NCBI GenBank assembly: GCA_028284485.1
Contig: JANQRQ010000011.1
Location: 1 to 64,000 of the forward strand
Direction of reading: 5' to 3'
From: Planctomycetaceae bacterium
GTDB lineage: Bacteria; Planctomycetota; Planctomycetia; Planctomycetales; Planctomycetaceae
DNA: 64,000 nt
The notes under the pieces: generated by a model
Told to the model about the DNA's origin: nothing
What the model saw: the letters and a program-made list of their open reading frames with translations, nothing else
Databases searched by the model: none
Shown here: piece by piece, positions 29,932 to 39,381 of the stretch
How the letters are laid out: every line of letters begins with the position of its first letter
How positions within the stretch are numbered: position 1 is the first letter of the stretch
Made by a program: the position numbers and the translations under genes

Positions 29932-30483
29932 TTAAGCCGGTTGCATATCAACAAGCTCGTCGCGCAATCGATTTCGAGCGGTGTGCAAACGCCGCTTGAT
30001 CGTTCCGATCGGTCGATCGAACTCGTCGCTCATTTGCTTCAAGGACTGTCCCTCGAAGTAAAAGGCAATCAACGTCTTTCGATCGAGATCGCGCAGTCGC
30101 GATAGTCCCCCCCAAACTTCGCCGGCTTGTTCCGATCGAACAAGGTTATCCAACGGGTTTGTTGGCTCGAAACGAAGGCTGTTGAATGTCTCGGGGCTGC
30201 GAGGCGTTTCGTTCGGACGCCGCACGGCCCGATTGATCGACATGCGAACGGCAATCCGCCGCAACCAACCGATGAAGCGCTCGGCTTCACGGAGCTGTGG
30301 AAGCTTGCGCATCGCCTGCATGAAGACGTCCTGAGTGACCTCTCGCGCTTCGGAATGATTCCGCAAACGCCGCAGTACGATGCTAAAAACCGTTGTTTCG
30401 AATTCGCGGACCAATTCACCGAACGCTTCACGATCGCCTGTTTGAGCTTGCTCTACGAGATTGAGAATTCGATTGCTTTCCAT
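29932..30483 (-). CDS. ECF RNA polymerase sigma factor
   Basis: A 183-residue ECF factor. Region 2: EREVTQDVFMQAMRKLPQLR-like helix and FIGWLRRIAVRMSINRAVRR. Region 4: LRDLDRKTLIAFYFEGQSLKQMSDEFDRPIGTIKRRLHTARNRLRDE in three helices. The ATG at 30483 has GGGGGGAG about 9 bases upstream, which decides the start over an ATG 16 codons before. No anti-sigma gene follows: the next gene downstream (28783-29904) is on the other strand and converges. Targets unknown. Confidence 0.9.
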   Translation of the reverse strand: MESNRILNLVEQAQTGDREAFGELVREFETTVFSIVLRRLRNHSEAREVTQDVFMQAMRKLPQLREAERFIGWLRRIAVRMSINRAVRRPNETPRSPETFNSLRFEPTNPLDNLVRSEQAGEVWGGLSRLRDLDRKTLIAFYFEGQSLKQMSDEFDRPIGTIKRRLHTARNRLRDELVDMQPA

Positions 30484-30716
30484 TTTGATCAGCTCCCCCC
30501 TGTTTCCCAGGGGACGGATGGCCAAGGCCATACTTTTGAATCTTCCATCGCCTTCGTTGCCGATGTTGTGCTGAAAAAAACACGGTCTCGGGCTTGTTGG
30601 CGAACCTGTCGGGGAATGCGAGGCGATCTACGAATGACGTATGACCGAGCCGCTGGGAAGAACGAACAAAGCCTTCCCGGCCCCAACCTGCGAATGAACT
30701 GCCGCGACTTTTCGCT

Positions 30717-31037
30717 TTAGGCCGATTGCGCCCATGTTGGGGTCGCAAAAGGTCCGGCAGCCGCCAGCCGTTCCGCCGCAGGTCGCCAGCCCATCATGGT
30801 GGAGATTGCCATCTCCCCTAATGGTGCTGGCCGGCTAGCCGTCGGTCGCAGGTCATATAGATGACTCGTGCGACATCGATCGGCAAAACCATGCCGGCGG
30901 GTATCCGACAAGCGTTTCGCGCACGCGGGATGTTTCGGGAGGTCCACGTGTTTGGCGCAAACGATTCGCGACTGGACGCCGACAATAATGCCATGGCGAA
31001 CGTTCGAGACCGAATCTTGAATTTGGATGTTGCGCAT
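30717..31037 (-). CDS. Possible small protein, unknown function
   Basis: The ATG at 31037 has GGAGG eight bases upstream, one of the strongest ribosome sites in the window, and opens a 106-residue frame. The protein starts MRNIQIQDSVSNV and is rich in Arg, His and Ala. No family is recognised. Codon use resembles neighbouring genes more than a random frame would. A perfect hairpin (31051-31066) abuts the ribosome site. It could be a real regulated small gene, or a chance frame in a gene-poor region. Confidence 0.45.
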   Translation of the reverse strand: MRNIQIQDSVSNVRHGIIVGVQSRIVCAKHVDLPKHPACAKRLSDTRRHGFADRCRTSHLYDLRPTASRPAPLGEMAISTMMGWRPAAERLAAAGPFATPTWAQSA

Positions 31038-31050
31038 CACACCAAACCTC

Positions 31051-31066
31051 CTGCGGAATCCCGCAG
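31051..31066 (-). promoter_or_regulatory. Hairpin abutting a strong ribosome site
   Basis: On the minus strand CTGCGG-GATT-CCGCAG forms a perfect six-pair hairpin. Its 3' arm ends at the AG of the AGGAGG ribosome site of the small gene at 31037. Such a stem could limit ribosome access. Whether it is used is unknown. Confidence 0.4.
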
Positions 31067-31657
31067 ATTCAAAAGAAACTGAACAAACAGGTTTTGTCCC
31101 GGAAAGCGATCCGGGAGCGAGAAAATTTATTGTAACGAAGAAACCATACGCTGCAAATTGCGTTGTCTGTAGGTTCCCTCGCCCGGTAGACGCATCAGCC
31201 GGGAGAAAGGTTCGTGCATTTTCCAAAGTTTCTGAAAGTTTTTTGCGGAGAGGCACCCAATCGAAACTGATTTCAGAACACGCATTGGCGGCAATCGATT
31301 TGGCTTTCGATATACGGACCATTTCTAAGGTGATAAATAACAGACGGTTACGTCCAATGGGATGGCTTGCCCCGGCCAGGACGACCAGCCGCAGAATAGG
31401 CAAGATCGTTGGAATCGGTAAAGTCACTTCCACAGGAAGTCCGATATCTACGATAGATCCAGGTCGTTGCCTGCCCAGATCAACCGAAGTCCAAAGCCGA
31501 GTAGGCGATTCAAGGCCCGCTTTACGACTCGCAGACGGGAAACAACGACAGCGACTTCTCCAGAAGGTGGATTCGCTACCTCAATGCCGAATCTCGATTC
31601 GGCGATTGGAACCTTCAACCAAAGAGTCGACAGGTAAGGCCTTCAAGAGTTTTGAAG
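31067..31657. other. Intergenic spacer
   Basis: About 590 bases with no recognised gene. Frames on either strand carry no ribosome site and read as low-quality protein. The right end is the leader of the lipoprotein gene at 31658. Confidence 0.5.
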
Positions 31658-32242
31658 ATGAAGCTCCTCCCGCAAATCACCCTGCTATCGGCCGTGCTGT
31701 TTGGGCTGGCTGGTTGCACCACTCATCACTTCGGTTATTACGACCCCAATATGGGAGTTGTCTGCGGTGCAGGGTACGATGCCTATGGTTGCGGGACGAG
31801 TAACTGGTTTCCCGACGGGCAGTGCTGTGGTTGCGGCTATTATAAGCCAGGTTTTTGGGGTTGGTTCAAGGACCAATGCCGCCGGTACCGCTTGAAGAAC
31901 TATCAGCATAGCCAATATCTGCTGGGCCGGAATCCCTGTGGTGGATGTGGCACCTGCCCGAATTGCGGGATGTATCCGCCACAAATGGTGCCGCCTCAGT
32001 CGGTCATGCCCTACGAAGTACACGGAAGCGTGATGGGGACCGTACCGGAAGGTCAAAGGATCGAATCGATTCCGGGTGATGCAGCGCCTCCATCCCAGCC
32101 GGCGCCGCAACTGAGCGACCCACAGGACATGATGCCCGCGCCTCCGCCACTCAATGAACCTCCCGTTCAGCCGGGGCCCAGTGCTGGAGCCTTTCCGATG
32201 TATCGTCCGGCAAATGGGTACTCCGTTCCATCTCATTGGTAA
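31658..32242 (+). CDS. Gly/Cys-rich, Pro-tailed lipoprotein
   Basis: 194 residues. The leader KLLPQITLLSAVLFG ends in the lipobox LAGC. The mature N-half is rich in Gly, Cys, Tyr (CGAGYDAYGC, CCGCGYY, CGGCGTCPNCGMYPP) and the C-half is Pro-rich and polar. AAGAG lies about 9 bases before the ATG. An in-frame TTG two codons upstream is a less likely start. The Cys motifs could form disulfides in the envelope. Small Gly/Tyr/Cys lipoproteins are common in planctomycetes; function unknown. Confidence 0.75.
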   Translation: MKLLPQITLLSAVLFGLAGCTTHHFGYYDPNMGVVCGAGYDAYGCGTSNWFPDGQCCGCGYYKPGFWGWFKDQCRRYRLKNYQHSQYLLGRNPCGGCGTCPNCGMYPPQMVPPQSVMPYEVHGSVMGTVPEGQRIESIPGDAAPPSQPAPQLSDPQDMMPAPPPLNEPPVQPGPSAGAFPMYRPANGYSVPSHW

Positions 32243-32470
32243 GCGGTAACGCAGAGGTTCGTTTGCAAAGCCGCTGGGCGGCGAGACCTCACCTGGCGGA
32301 GAAAGAGCCTCTTTGCCCCTCTCGCTGCAAGCCGTGTTAATGCTCCGAAATTCTTACGGTTCATTCCTCGCGGTTCACGGCGTTCGCGCGAGAGAGTATT
32401 CTCTACCGTACGCTGCGATTGAATGCATGGTGCTTGGTGTTTGCATTCCAATAACGGAGAGGTCGATTAA

Positions 32471-33271
32471 GTGGATACCATCGATTCGGCGTCGCAGCCG
32501 CTTGAAACGAGCTGTCGCCCACAGACTTCAATCCCACACCCCGAGGGTCGCCCCGCCGGTTACCAGACCTGGTCGGATTTATTGTTTCTTCATTGGCGCG
32601 TACCAGCAGATGAGTTGCGGCCGCTCATTCCCCGGGAACTGGCAATCGACACGTATGATGGATCGGCCTGGGTCGGAATTGTCGCATTTGATATGTCAAA
32701 CATTCGGCCTTGGTGGTTTCCGCCAGTGCCCGGCGTTTCTTACTTTCGCGAAACGAATGTTCGCACGTATGTGCGAAGCGCAAACGGCACTCCTGGCGTT
32801 TGGTTCTTCAGTTTGGATGCATCAAATGCCTTAGCGGTCTTCATCGCGCGGTGGAAATGGAATCTGCCGTATTTTCGAGCCAACATGCAAATCGTGCGCA
32901 ACGGGAATTCAATCGGATATCGCAGCTATCGACCGAGTCGAGATGATGGCCTCGGTCGTTTGAATGTCCAAGCGGAAATCGGCGATCTGTGGAACTCCGC
33001 AGATGATTCGTCACTTGTCGGACTCGCCCAGCCCGAATCCTTAGAGTACTTTCTTGTGGAACGATATTCGCTTTTCTGTGAGTCTCCCAACGGCACGTTG
33101 TACGAGGGTCGGGTCTATCATCGGCCCTATCCGATCAAACAAGCGACGGTGACCGGTCTTGAGGAGAGCTTACTCGAACCTTCCCAAATACAGGCAGGTT
33201 CCGATCTGGCTCATGCCGCGTTCAGCGATGGGGTCGATGTGGAAGTCTTCCCACTGCGTTCGTTGTCCTGA
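32471..33271 (+). CDS. DUF2071 (YqjF-like) protein
   Basis: The 266-residue protein has the DUF2071 pattern: TWSDLLFLHWRVPADELRPLIP at the start, then WVGIVAFDMSNIRP, FRETNVRTYVR, GVWFFSLDASN and FLVERYSLF. The family, seen in YqjF of Bacillus, has no settled biochemical role and an acetoacetate-decarboxylase-like fold. GGAGAGG lies about 8 bases before the GTG start. Confidence 0.88.
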   Translation: MDTIDSASQPLETSCRPQTSIPHPEGRPAGYQTWSDLLFLHWRVPADELRPLIPRELAIDTYDGSAWVGIVAFDMSNIRPWWFPPVPGVSYFRETNVRTYVRSANGTPGVWFFSLDASNALAVFIARWKWNLPYFRANMQIVRNGNSIGYRSYRPSRDDGLGRLNVQAEIGDLWNSADDSSLVGLAQPESLEYFLVERYSLFCESPNGTLYEGRVYHRPYPIKQATVTGLEESLLEPSQIQAGSDLAHAAFSDGVDVEVFPLRSLS

Positions 33272-33307
33272 ATTGATTCGGATGCGACAGCCAACGGAGT
33301 GCGGGAC

Positions 33308-34270
33308 TCAAATCTGTTCAATCGCGAGTGAATGTGATTCAACGAACTCTCGGAGTTCGCCCGCATTGAAGACTCCAGTGGTCGCGCCGGTTCGACGCAC
33401 GCAGCTTGCCCCCAGTGCCGTTCCCATGCGCAGGCATTGTTCCGGTGGTTCCTGCGCAAGCAATCCGTAGATGTATCCCGCGAGAAATGCATCACCGCTA
33501 CCAGTACCGTCGACAAAATCGACCTTGTAAACTCCGGCCTTCATTCGGACATTGTCATTTTGCAGGATGGCGCCGTCGCCGCCGCAAGTAATCACGACAT
33601 TCTTTGCTCCGGCGTCGCGAAAGAACTGTGCCTGGTCCAGCGGGTCGACCAGGCCGGTAATCATTTGGGCCTCGTCCGAATTCGGCATAAAGACGTCGGT
33701 GAGCGGCAGCACCGGCTCTATTCGAGACCAGTACTCTTCGTCGTCTGGGATGACAACATCCAAAACAGTCGTCGTGCCCGCGTCCTGAGCTGCTGCAAAA
33801 CATTTTGCCACGGAGTCGGATGACGGCTGATTGGAAAGACAGTACCCACCCAGGTTGAGGACTCGGCATTTTGCGAGCAACGACGCCGGTGTTCGATCAG
33901 TCGTAAACTCGGCATTGGCACCGATGGCATGAAAAAATCGGCGGTCCTCGTTTTGTACGTTGATAATCAGAGTGCCGCTTGTCTGCAGCGTTGGCGATTC
34001 CTGCAAATGCTCGCAGTCGACACCGGCCTCTTCGAGAAACTCTTGAGCAAAACGGCCGAAGATATCCTTGCCGACGATACCGGCAATGGAAACTTGCAAT
34101 CCAAGACGCGCCAAATCGACCGCAGCGTTGGCCGCACAACCGCCGATCGTGAGCCTGAGCGAATCTGTCGTGACCAGCTCGCCTGGTTTGGGCATATGAT
34201 GAACGGGATCGCAGACATGGTCGGCGACAACAATGCCAATGCACAAACAATCGATCGAACGAGAATTCAT
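33308..34270 (-). CDS. PfkB-family carbohydrate or nucleoside kinase
   Basis: A 320-residue ribokinase-like enzyme. The N-terminal signature is GGCAANAAVDLARLG, the substrate part includes GIVGKDIFGRF, and the C-terminal signature DGTGSGDAFLAGYIYG holds the catalytic Asp and anion hole. PNSDEAQMITG is the usual NxxE region. The substrate (ribose, adenosine, fructose or other) cannot be set by eye. It converges on DUF2071. Confidence 0.9.
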   Translation of the reverse strand: MNSRSIDCLCIGIVVADHVCDPVHHMPKPGELVTTDSLRLTIGGCAANAAVDLARLGLQVSIAGIVGKDIFGRFAQEFLEEAGVDCEHLQESPTLQTSGTLIINVQNEDRRFFHAIGANAEFTTDRTPASLLAKCRVLNLGGYCLSNQPSSDSVAKCFAAAQDAGTTTVLDVVIPDDEEYWSRIEPVLPLTDVFMPNSDEAQMITGLVDPLDQAQFFRDAGAKNVVITCGGDGAILQNDNVRMKAGVYKVDFVDGTGSGDAFLAGYIYGLLAQEPPEQCLRMGTALGASCVRRTGATTGVFNAGELREFVESHSLAIEQI

Positions 34271-34442
34271 CGCACCACATTCATGAGATGATTTGCTGTC
34301 GCCATCGCAATGAGTCCGAATTTCAATCCACTATTCAGACCATGCTGGCTTTGAACATCGCGACCAGGTCCAAACCGATAGCAGACGTTCGGAATATACG
34401 ATACTGCCCAAACGGAACGTCAGGCAAACCCGAATCGAAAGT

Positions 34443-34988
34443 CTACTCGCCGGACGGCGCAGCAACTCGCTCCCCGTGCGAGTGCCGCTTCTTCGAGTAG
34501 CCCCTGCGCATGGTGCTTAGCAAATACCAAATGATGGGATAAGTAATCGCAGAAGCGATCGATGCGACAATGAGCGAGCCGATAACGAGTGGCACTCCGA
34601 TTTCGACAAAAAGTGCCACGATTGTGGCCCACCATTCGCGAATAGAATTGTATTCGAGAATTCCTGCGAGCGTTTCGTACGACAGAGTGCCGCCGACAAT
34701 CATGGAACCAATTTGGTAATCCAACCAATAGATCGGTAGGACTGTTATCGGATTGGAGATATAGACGGTGATCAATGCCGCCATGCGATTGAAGTGCAGG
34801 AACCTGCTGGTGACGAAAGCAAACGCCATCACCAATAGCATTTGAATGCCCACGGTCGGTGTCATGCCGATGAACATTCCGATGGCTGTGCCAAGAGCGA
34901 TGGAATGTGGCGTGTCGTCCAGCATTAAGACAGTGCGCAAAATCGCCCGTGGACCGCTCCACCATCTCATGGGCCGCGATTTCGCCAT
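34443..34988 (-). CDS. DUF2062 membrane protein
   Basis: The protein has the DUF2062 core: TPHSIALGTAIGMFIGMTPTVGIQMLLVMA, then NPITVLPIYWLDYQIGS, with a third and fourth membrane helix after it. The family consists of small membrane proteins of unknown role, sometimes fused to glycosyltransferases. The ATG at 34988 has AAGGG upstream; a GTG 17 codons earlier is also possible. The C-terminus is basic and cytoplasmic. Confidence 0.85.
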   Translation of the reverse strand: MAKSRPMRWWSGPRAILRTVLMLDDTPHSIALGTAIGMFIGMTPTVGIQMLLVMAFAFVTSRFLHFNRMAALITVYISNPITVLPIYWLDYQIGSMIVGGTLSYETLAGILEYNSIREWWATIVALFVEIGVPLVIGSLIVASIASAITYPIIWYLLSTMRRGYSKKRHSHGERVAAPSGE

Positions 34989-35240
34989 TGCTGCACGATA
35001 CCCTTGTCTGCATCCCGGTGGTATTGACACCTTCGACACGGGATTGAAACGAAACTCGTCCTCAGGCGCTGCCTGAACGTGTTGGGGGGCCTCAAAACGA
35101 GGCAGCCGCGCTTGGCGCGGTCGCCAAACTAACGTTTCAACCTAATTATAGGCCGAATTCTTGGATGATGAAACGTGGATTCGATTTGCGGTTATCGCTC
35201 GAAATTCGTTACGAGAATCGAACGTTTTGGCCTATGTCAA

Positions 35241-35960
35241 TTATCGGCCATTCTGCGGATGTTCATCGAGCAATCGCTCGACAAATGGGATGATATGGGC
35301 TTCGTAGGTAAATCCTTCGCCGGAATATTCGCCAAAATCGTTGTCGAATCGTTTGGCGACTTTGCCATCGCTATCGTAAACGTAAACCGCCGGGATCGAA
35401 GCCAAATCGATCGCCTTCCAAAACTCGTCGCTGGCCACGTTAAGCAGTATGTTCTCGAACGTCGCTTGCTGCTTGGTGAGGAATGCCAGAACCGATTCCC
35501 GATATGATTCCGCAGGGCGGCTTTGTATCCCTTCGTAATCGCAACTGACCGAAATGCAGGCCACTCTATCATTGCCATACTTTCGATGCAGAGCAACAAG
35601 ATTCGGGAATTCTTGAAGACAGGGCAAGCACGACGTCGACCACAGATCGACGACGACGATTTTTCCGCGGTGTTGTGCGATAGCCGCTTGTGCTTGCTCC
35701 CAATCGAGGATTTTCAAATCGACATCATTCTCGCCATTTGCCGAAGATGGTTGCGGCGATTCGTTGGATGACGATTGGTCTTCAAGATCATTTGATGAAG
35801 TACCGGTAGCGGGATCGGCATCAACCGTCGACGCCGGCTCACTCGATTGTTTCGATTGGTTCTGTGTTGATTCGGTGTCGTCTTCCGACGCACAGCCGAT
35901 CAGAAAACAACAGGCGAGTCCGACTAAGATTATGGCGCTTGGTTTCATCGGGAATGACAT
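35241..35960 (-). CDS. TlpA-like thioredoxin-fold lipoprotein
   Basis: The leader has a lipobox (FLIGC). A Ser/Asp/Gln-rich linker of about 60 residues follows, then a thioredoxin domain with WSTSCLPCLQEFP as the CxxC active site and a cis-Pro region IPAVYVYD. This is the TlpA/ResA family of envelope thiol-disulfide reductases. A strong redox role fits the many Cys-rich envelope proteins in this window. The start between 35948 and 35966 is uncertain. Confidence 0.85.
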   Translation of the reverse strand: MSFPMKPSAIILVGLACCFLIGCASEDDTESTQNQSKQSSEPASTVDADPATGTSSNDLEDQSSSNESPQPSSANGENDVDLKILDWEQAQAAIAQHRGKIVVVDLWSTSCLPCLQEFPNLVALHRKYGNDRVACISVSCDYEGIQSRPAESYRESVLAFLTKQQATFENILLNVASDEFWKAIDLASIPAVYVYDSDGKVAKRFDNDFGEYSGEGFTYEAHIIPFVERLLDEHPQNGR

Positions 35961-35990
35961 TCGCAAGTAAGGGAGAAGCTTAGGAGAAGC

Positions 35991-37847
35991 TTAACGGTCG
36001 ACTTTGACCAATCCGGAAGCCTTCGCGTCGACTTCCGGATCTTCGAACGGCAACGCGTTCAAGAACTCAACCAGGTCGTCGATTTGTTTTGCATTCAGAT
36101 GGCTGGTTGTTCCATGACGATCGTCAGTGTTGAATGTGGTGAGAACATCATGTAATGTCTCCGCCCTTCCGTGATGCAAATACGGCGCGCTGCGGTAAAT
36201 GCCCAATAGTGTCGGAGTATCGTAGGCAGGCCCCATAATCTCGCTCGGGTCGTCGTTGCCCGTGCCGACATCGTGCAGCAAACGCTCGGTTGCCGGGTTC
36301 GAGTCGGAGTAGAATGGCCCGGTATGACATTCGGCACACTTGGTTTCCTTCGAGAAGAACAGTGCTTGCCCACGGCGCGCCGCTTCACTGAGACCTCCCT
36401 TGGCATGTGGACTCAGCGAGAACTTGTGCGAATTGGTATACGCCGCCAACGCGTCGAGTTCACGCGACAATCCCTTGTTCGGTTCTTCGAGTGAGTCATT
36501 GATTCTGCCACGAACCAATCCTCGCCCCTGCATCAACGGGCCACGAATCGTATGTTCAAAATCTTGGGATTCGTCACGGTCTGCCGACCAATGCAAGGGA
36601 TGTGTCCACGCCAGACCGAAGATCGGCGGCGTCGCGCGCAGCCCTTCGGGGTTGTGCCATGTCCGGCCGTCGGAATCGCCATCGGGATGACAACTCGAGC
36701 AGGAAATCCAACGGCGACCGACCATCGGTTGCTGTGCCGAATAAAACAAGATTTTGCCGCGACGAACTTCGTCGCTTATTGGATTACCAGTGACTGGAAT
36801 CGTGGCGACGGGTTCTAAGTTCGACGTGTCGTAGGCGACCACGTTAAAGTCGAGCGCATTGTAGATATAGAATCGCGTTCCATCGGGTGACACTCGCACG
36901 GCCCGAGGGTTATGCCCCAGTTTGATGTATTCGCGCAGTTCGAATTCGCGGTAATCATCATCCAGTGTGTCGCAAGCAAACATGTCATCGGTTCCGCTAA
37001 AGATTGCGTACAACTGCCGACCGTCCGGCGACAAGGCAATCTCCCACGGATTGGCGACCACCAAAGTTCGCAAAAACGAATCCATCGGAAACCTTTTGCG
37101 ACGGCGACTCTTGTCCGAGTTGGTGTCGAGCACCGTGAGATACGGAAATATCGAGCCGGCACCATGCACCGCGCGAACCTGCGATCGAATATGGGGCACA
37201 TAAGCTTTTTCGCGAACGGGATGCACCGCAATTTGTCGGCATAAGTTATCGGTGCTGGCGGCGTCCCAACGCTCAACCTCAGAACCGGTCGCCACATCGA
37301 TGCCAAGCACATTCGATGTGTAGTACTCGGTGACCAACAGTTGCTGTTCATCGGTGGTCAAGGCAATCCCGCGGGGGAACTTCCCGGCCGACATCGACCG
37401 AATCGTTTGTAATGTGTTCGCGTCAATTTCCAGAACCTGCCCAGGGTATTCCAACGTGACGTACAATTTCGATCCCGATTTGTTCGACACAATTCCGTAC
37501 GGCTCGTCGAACACATCGACCGAGCCCATTTGCTCACCTGCTTCGGCGTCAAGCACGACGACTCGGTCATCGCCATAGACGGCCACGGCAAGCAAAGCGC
37601 CGGAACCAATGAATGTTACACCTTCCGGTTTCTTGCCGACTTCGGTTTCAAAAACTTTCTTGTGAGAGCGCAAGTCGACAATCGAGACCGTGCCGCTATC
37701 TCGATTCGAACAGGCCAGGTAGCGGCCATCGGCTGAAATGTCCATCAAGCTGTTGGAGTTGCCGGCATCGACGTTGCAATGCAAAAGCAACAGCAGCGCG
37801 GCGGCGAACAAACAGAATCGAGAGACTGCAGAATCGATTGGATGCAT
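35991..37847 (-). CDS. Beta-propeller protein with cytochrome c domain(s)
   Basis: The ATG at 37847 gives a signal peptide (SRFCLFAAALLLLLHCNVDAG). The first 370 residues are a YncE-like beta-propeller with blade motifs such as MDISADGRYLACSNRDSGTVSIVDL and DGRQLYAIFSGTD. The last 250 carry two heme c sites: CSSCHPDGDSDGRTW and CAECHTGPFYS, like MauG/cytochrome c peroxidase-type proteins. Such multi-domain proteins are typical of planctomycetes and are probably periplasmic electron carriers. The physiological partner is unknown. The protein ends next to the TlpA-like gene, on the same strand. Confidence 0.88.
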   Translation of the reverse strand: MHPIDSAVSRFCLFAAALLLLLHCNVDAGNSNSLMDISADGRYLACSNRDSGTVSIVDLRSHKKVFETEVGKKPEGVTFIGSGALLAVAVYGDDRVVVLDAEAGEQMGSVDVFDEPYGIVSNKSGSKLYVTLEYPGQVLEIDANTLQTIRSMSAGKFPRGIALTTDEQQLLVTEYYTSNVLGIDVATGSEVERWDAASTDNLCRQIAVHPVREKAYVPHIRSQVRAVHGAGSIFPYLTVLDTNSDKSRRRKRFPMDSFLRTLVVANPWEIALSPDGRQLYAIFSGTDDMFACDTLDDDYREFELREYIKLGHNPRAVRVSPDGTRFYIYNALDFNVVAYDTSNLEPVATIPVTGNPISDEVRRGKILFYSAQQPMVGRRWISCSSCHPDGDSDGRTWHNPEGLRATPPIFGLAWTHPLHWSADRDESQDFEHTIRGPLMQGRGLVRGRINDSLEEPNKGLSRELDALAAYTNSHKFSLSPHAKGGLSEAARRGQALFFSKETKCAECHTGPFYSDSNPATERLLHDVGTGNDDPSEIMGPAYDTPTLLGIYRSAPYLHHGRAETLHDVLTTFNTDDRHGTTSHLNAKQIDDLVEFLNALPFEDPEVDAKASGLVKVDR

Positions 37848-38214
37848 GAAATAGGGAAGTGATTTCACACGCTCGTCAATCCAACGGTTTACCGATGCGG
37901 ACGATGTCGGTTCAGCGTGATGCAATGCTTGGTCAATTCGATTACGGTCTGACTCGGCTTGTAAGAACATACTTGCCTCGATGCGGTGGTTGTTCTGTGT
38001 TGAAGTCGCTGTTTCACTTTAGCAAATGTCCCGTCGAACAACAGCAAACTGCGGTGGCTTGCCAGCAAGCGTCGGGTCGGTCCAACGATTTCTCAGCCGG
38101 CTGCCCCTCGATGGACCAGCCTCGCAATGGTATTCTGGCAAACTCGATCGTTGGAATTGAAATGTCCAAGACCTGTTTGCAATCGAAATTCACATTTTCT
38201 GAAAGAGCGATCTT
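37848..38214. other. Divergent intergenic region
   Basis: No gene recognised. It lies between the propeller/cytochrome gene (minus) and the isomerase (plus) and should carry both promoters. The in-frame extension of the cytochrome gene towards 37970 is unlikely to be translated, as it would place charged residues before the signal peptide. Confidence 0.5.
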
Positions 38215-39042
38215 ATGAAATTCGCCATCTGCCAGGAGTTGTTTGAGGACTGGGACTGGGAACGGCAGTGCAGCTTTATTTCCGAGGTGGGATACACCGG
38301 CATCGAGGTCGCTCCGTTTACATTGGCGCCTCGAATTACCGATGTATCGGCCGAGGCTCGCCAAACGATGCGTAAGCAGGCAGAGGATCACGGTTTACGC
38401 ATTATCGGGCTGCACTGGCTTTTGGCAAAAACCGAAGGGTTGCATCTGACGTCACCCGATTCGTCGGTCCGTAAAGCGACTGCCGAATACCTGGTCGAAC
38501 TGGGGAATGCGTGTGCCGATTTTGGTGGCGATTTAATGGTTTTCGGGTCGCCGCCTCAACGAAATTTGATTGCCCCCACGACTTCAGAAGAGGCATATGA
38601 AAATGCGGCCGAAATCTTTCGGCATTGCATGCCCCCATTGGCCGAACGGGGCGTGCGAATTTGTATGGAGCCGCTCACCACCAAGGAAACGGACTTCGTC
38701 AACACCTGTGACGATGCGCTGCGGCTGATCGAGATGGTGGATGAGCCGAATTTTTGTCTCCACCAGGATGTCAAAGCGATGTTAGGCGCCGAGTCGACCG
38801 GCATTCCCGAATTGATTCGCGCACACAAAGGAAGAGTCGGCCACTTTCATGTGAACGATACCAACTTACTTGGTCCCGGAATGGGTGAGACCGACTTCGC
38901 ACCGATCTTTTCTGCGCTGTTGGAAGTTGGTTACGACGGTTGGGTATCGGTTGAAGTTTTTGATTACAGTCCGGGTTGTGAAACGATCGCGCGCAAAAGT
39001 TTTGAGTACATGCAAGAGGTCCTTTCTCGCGTTGCAAAGTAA
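38215..39042 (+). CDS. Sugar phosphate isomerase/epimerase (TIM barrel)
   Basis: A 275-residue protein of the AP-endonuclease-2/xylose-isomerase-like TIM-barrel family. Visible landmarks are MKFAICQELFEDWDWERQ, GYTGIEVAPFT, LGNACADFGGDLMVFGSP, CMEPLTTKE (metal-binding Glu), LHQDVKAM and GHFHVNDTN. These suggest a metal-dependent isomerase of a sugar or keto-acid. The substrate is unknown; family members are many in planctomycetes. Confidence 0.87.
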   Translation: MKFAICQELFEDWDWERQCSFISEVGYTGIEVAPFTLAPRITDVSAEARQTMRKQAEDHGLRIIGLHWLLAKTEGLHLTSPDSSVRKATAEYLVELGNACADFGGDLMVFGSPPQRNLIAPTTSEEAYENAAEIFRHCMPPLAERGVRICMEPLTTKETDFVNTCDDALRLIEMVDEPNFCLHQDVKAMLGAESTGIPELIRAHKGRVGHFHVNDTNLLGPGMGETDFAPIFSALLEVGYDGWVSVEVFDYSPGCETIARKSFEYMQEVLSRVAK

Positions 39043-39345
39043 CGTTCAAAGGCAAATAGAAGCCTGTTTATAAAAATTTTAGAAAAAACTTTTTTCGATG
39101 GTGATACGGTTTTCACGGCGAAGCGCGACGCGAAAAGTTTTTCATTTCATAAAGCGCGTTGCAAAACGTTTTTTGGCGCGTGTGCTGAAAACACTATTAT
39201 TTCAGCGTGAAATGAACATGCGTTGTTGGTTGTCGAGCAACATTGTTTGGCGCTACGAAAATGCGTTGTCGTTGGTGTGTTAACATCGCGGTTTAGCGAA
39301 GTTCAAAAGAAGATGCGTGAGTCGGCTTTTCCAAACAGAATTGGG
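39043..39345. other. AT-rich intergenic stretch
   Basis: 303 bases after the isomerase, locally AT-rich with A/T runs (AAATTTTAGAAAAAACTTTTTT near 39075) and short inverted repeats such as TGAAAACACTATTATTTCA near 39184-39202. No gene is seen. It separates the isomerase from the RNA element and H1-like gene. Confidence 0.45.
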
Positions 39346-39373
39346 TTGCAGAATTTTCGGAAAACCTTAGTAT
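39346..39373 (+). promoter_or_regulatory. Possible sigma-70-type promoter
   Basis: TTGCAG at 39346-39351 and TAGTAT at 39368-39373 are 16 bases apart. Each matches four of six consensus positions. The predicted RNA would start near 39380 and run into the structured region below. Confidence 0.35.
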
Positions 39374-39381
39374 GATTCGCA

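Noticed and set aside
30127-30720. 197-codon plus-strand frame opposite the ECF gene
   Set aside because: Mostly antisense to the sigma factor; no motif.
31027-31803. 258-codon plus-strand frame
   Set aside because: Runs through the leader of the lipoprotein at 31658 in another frame; protein looks random; no ribosome site.
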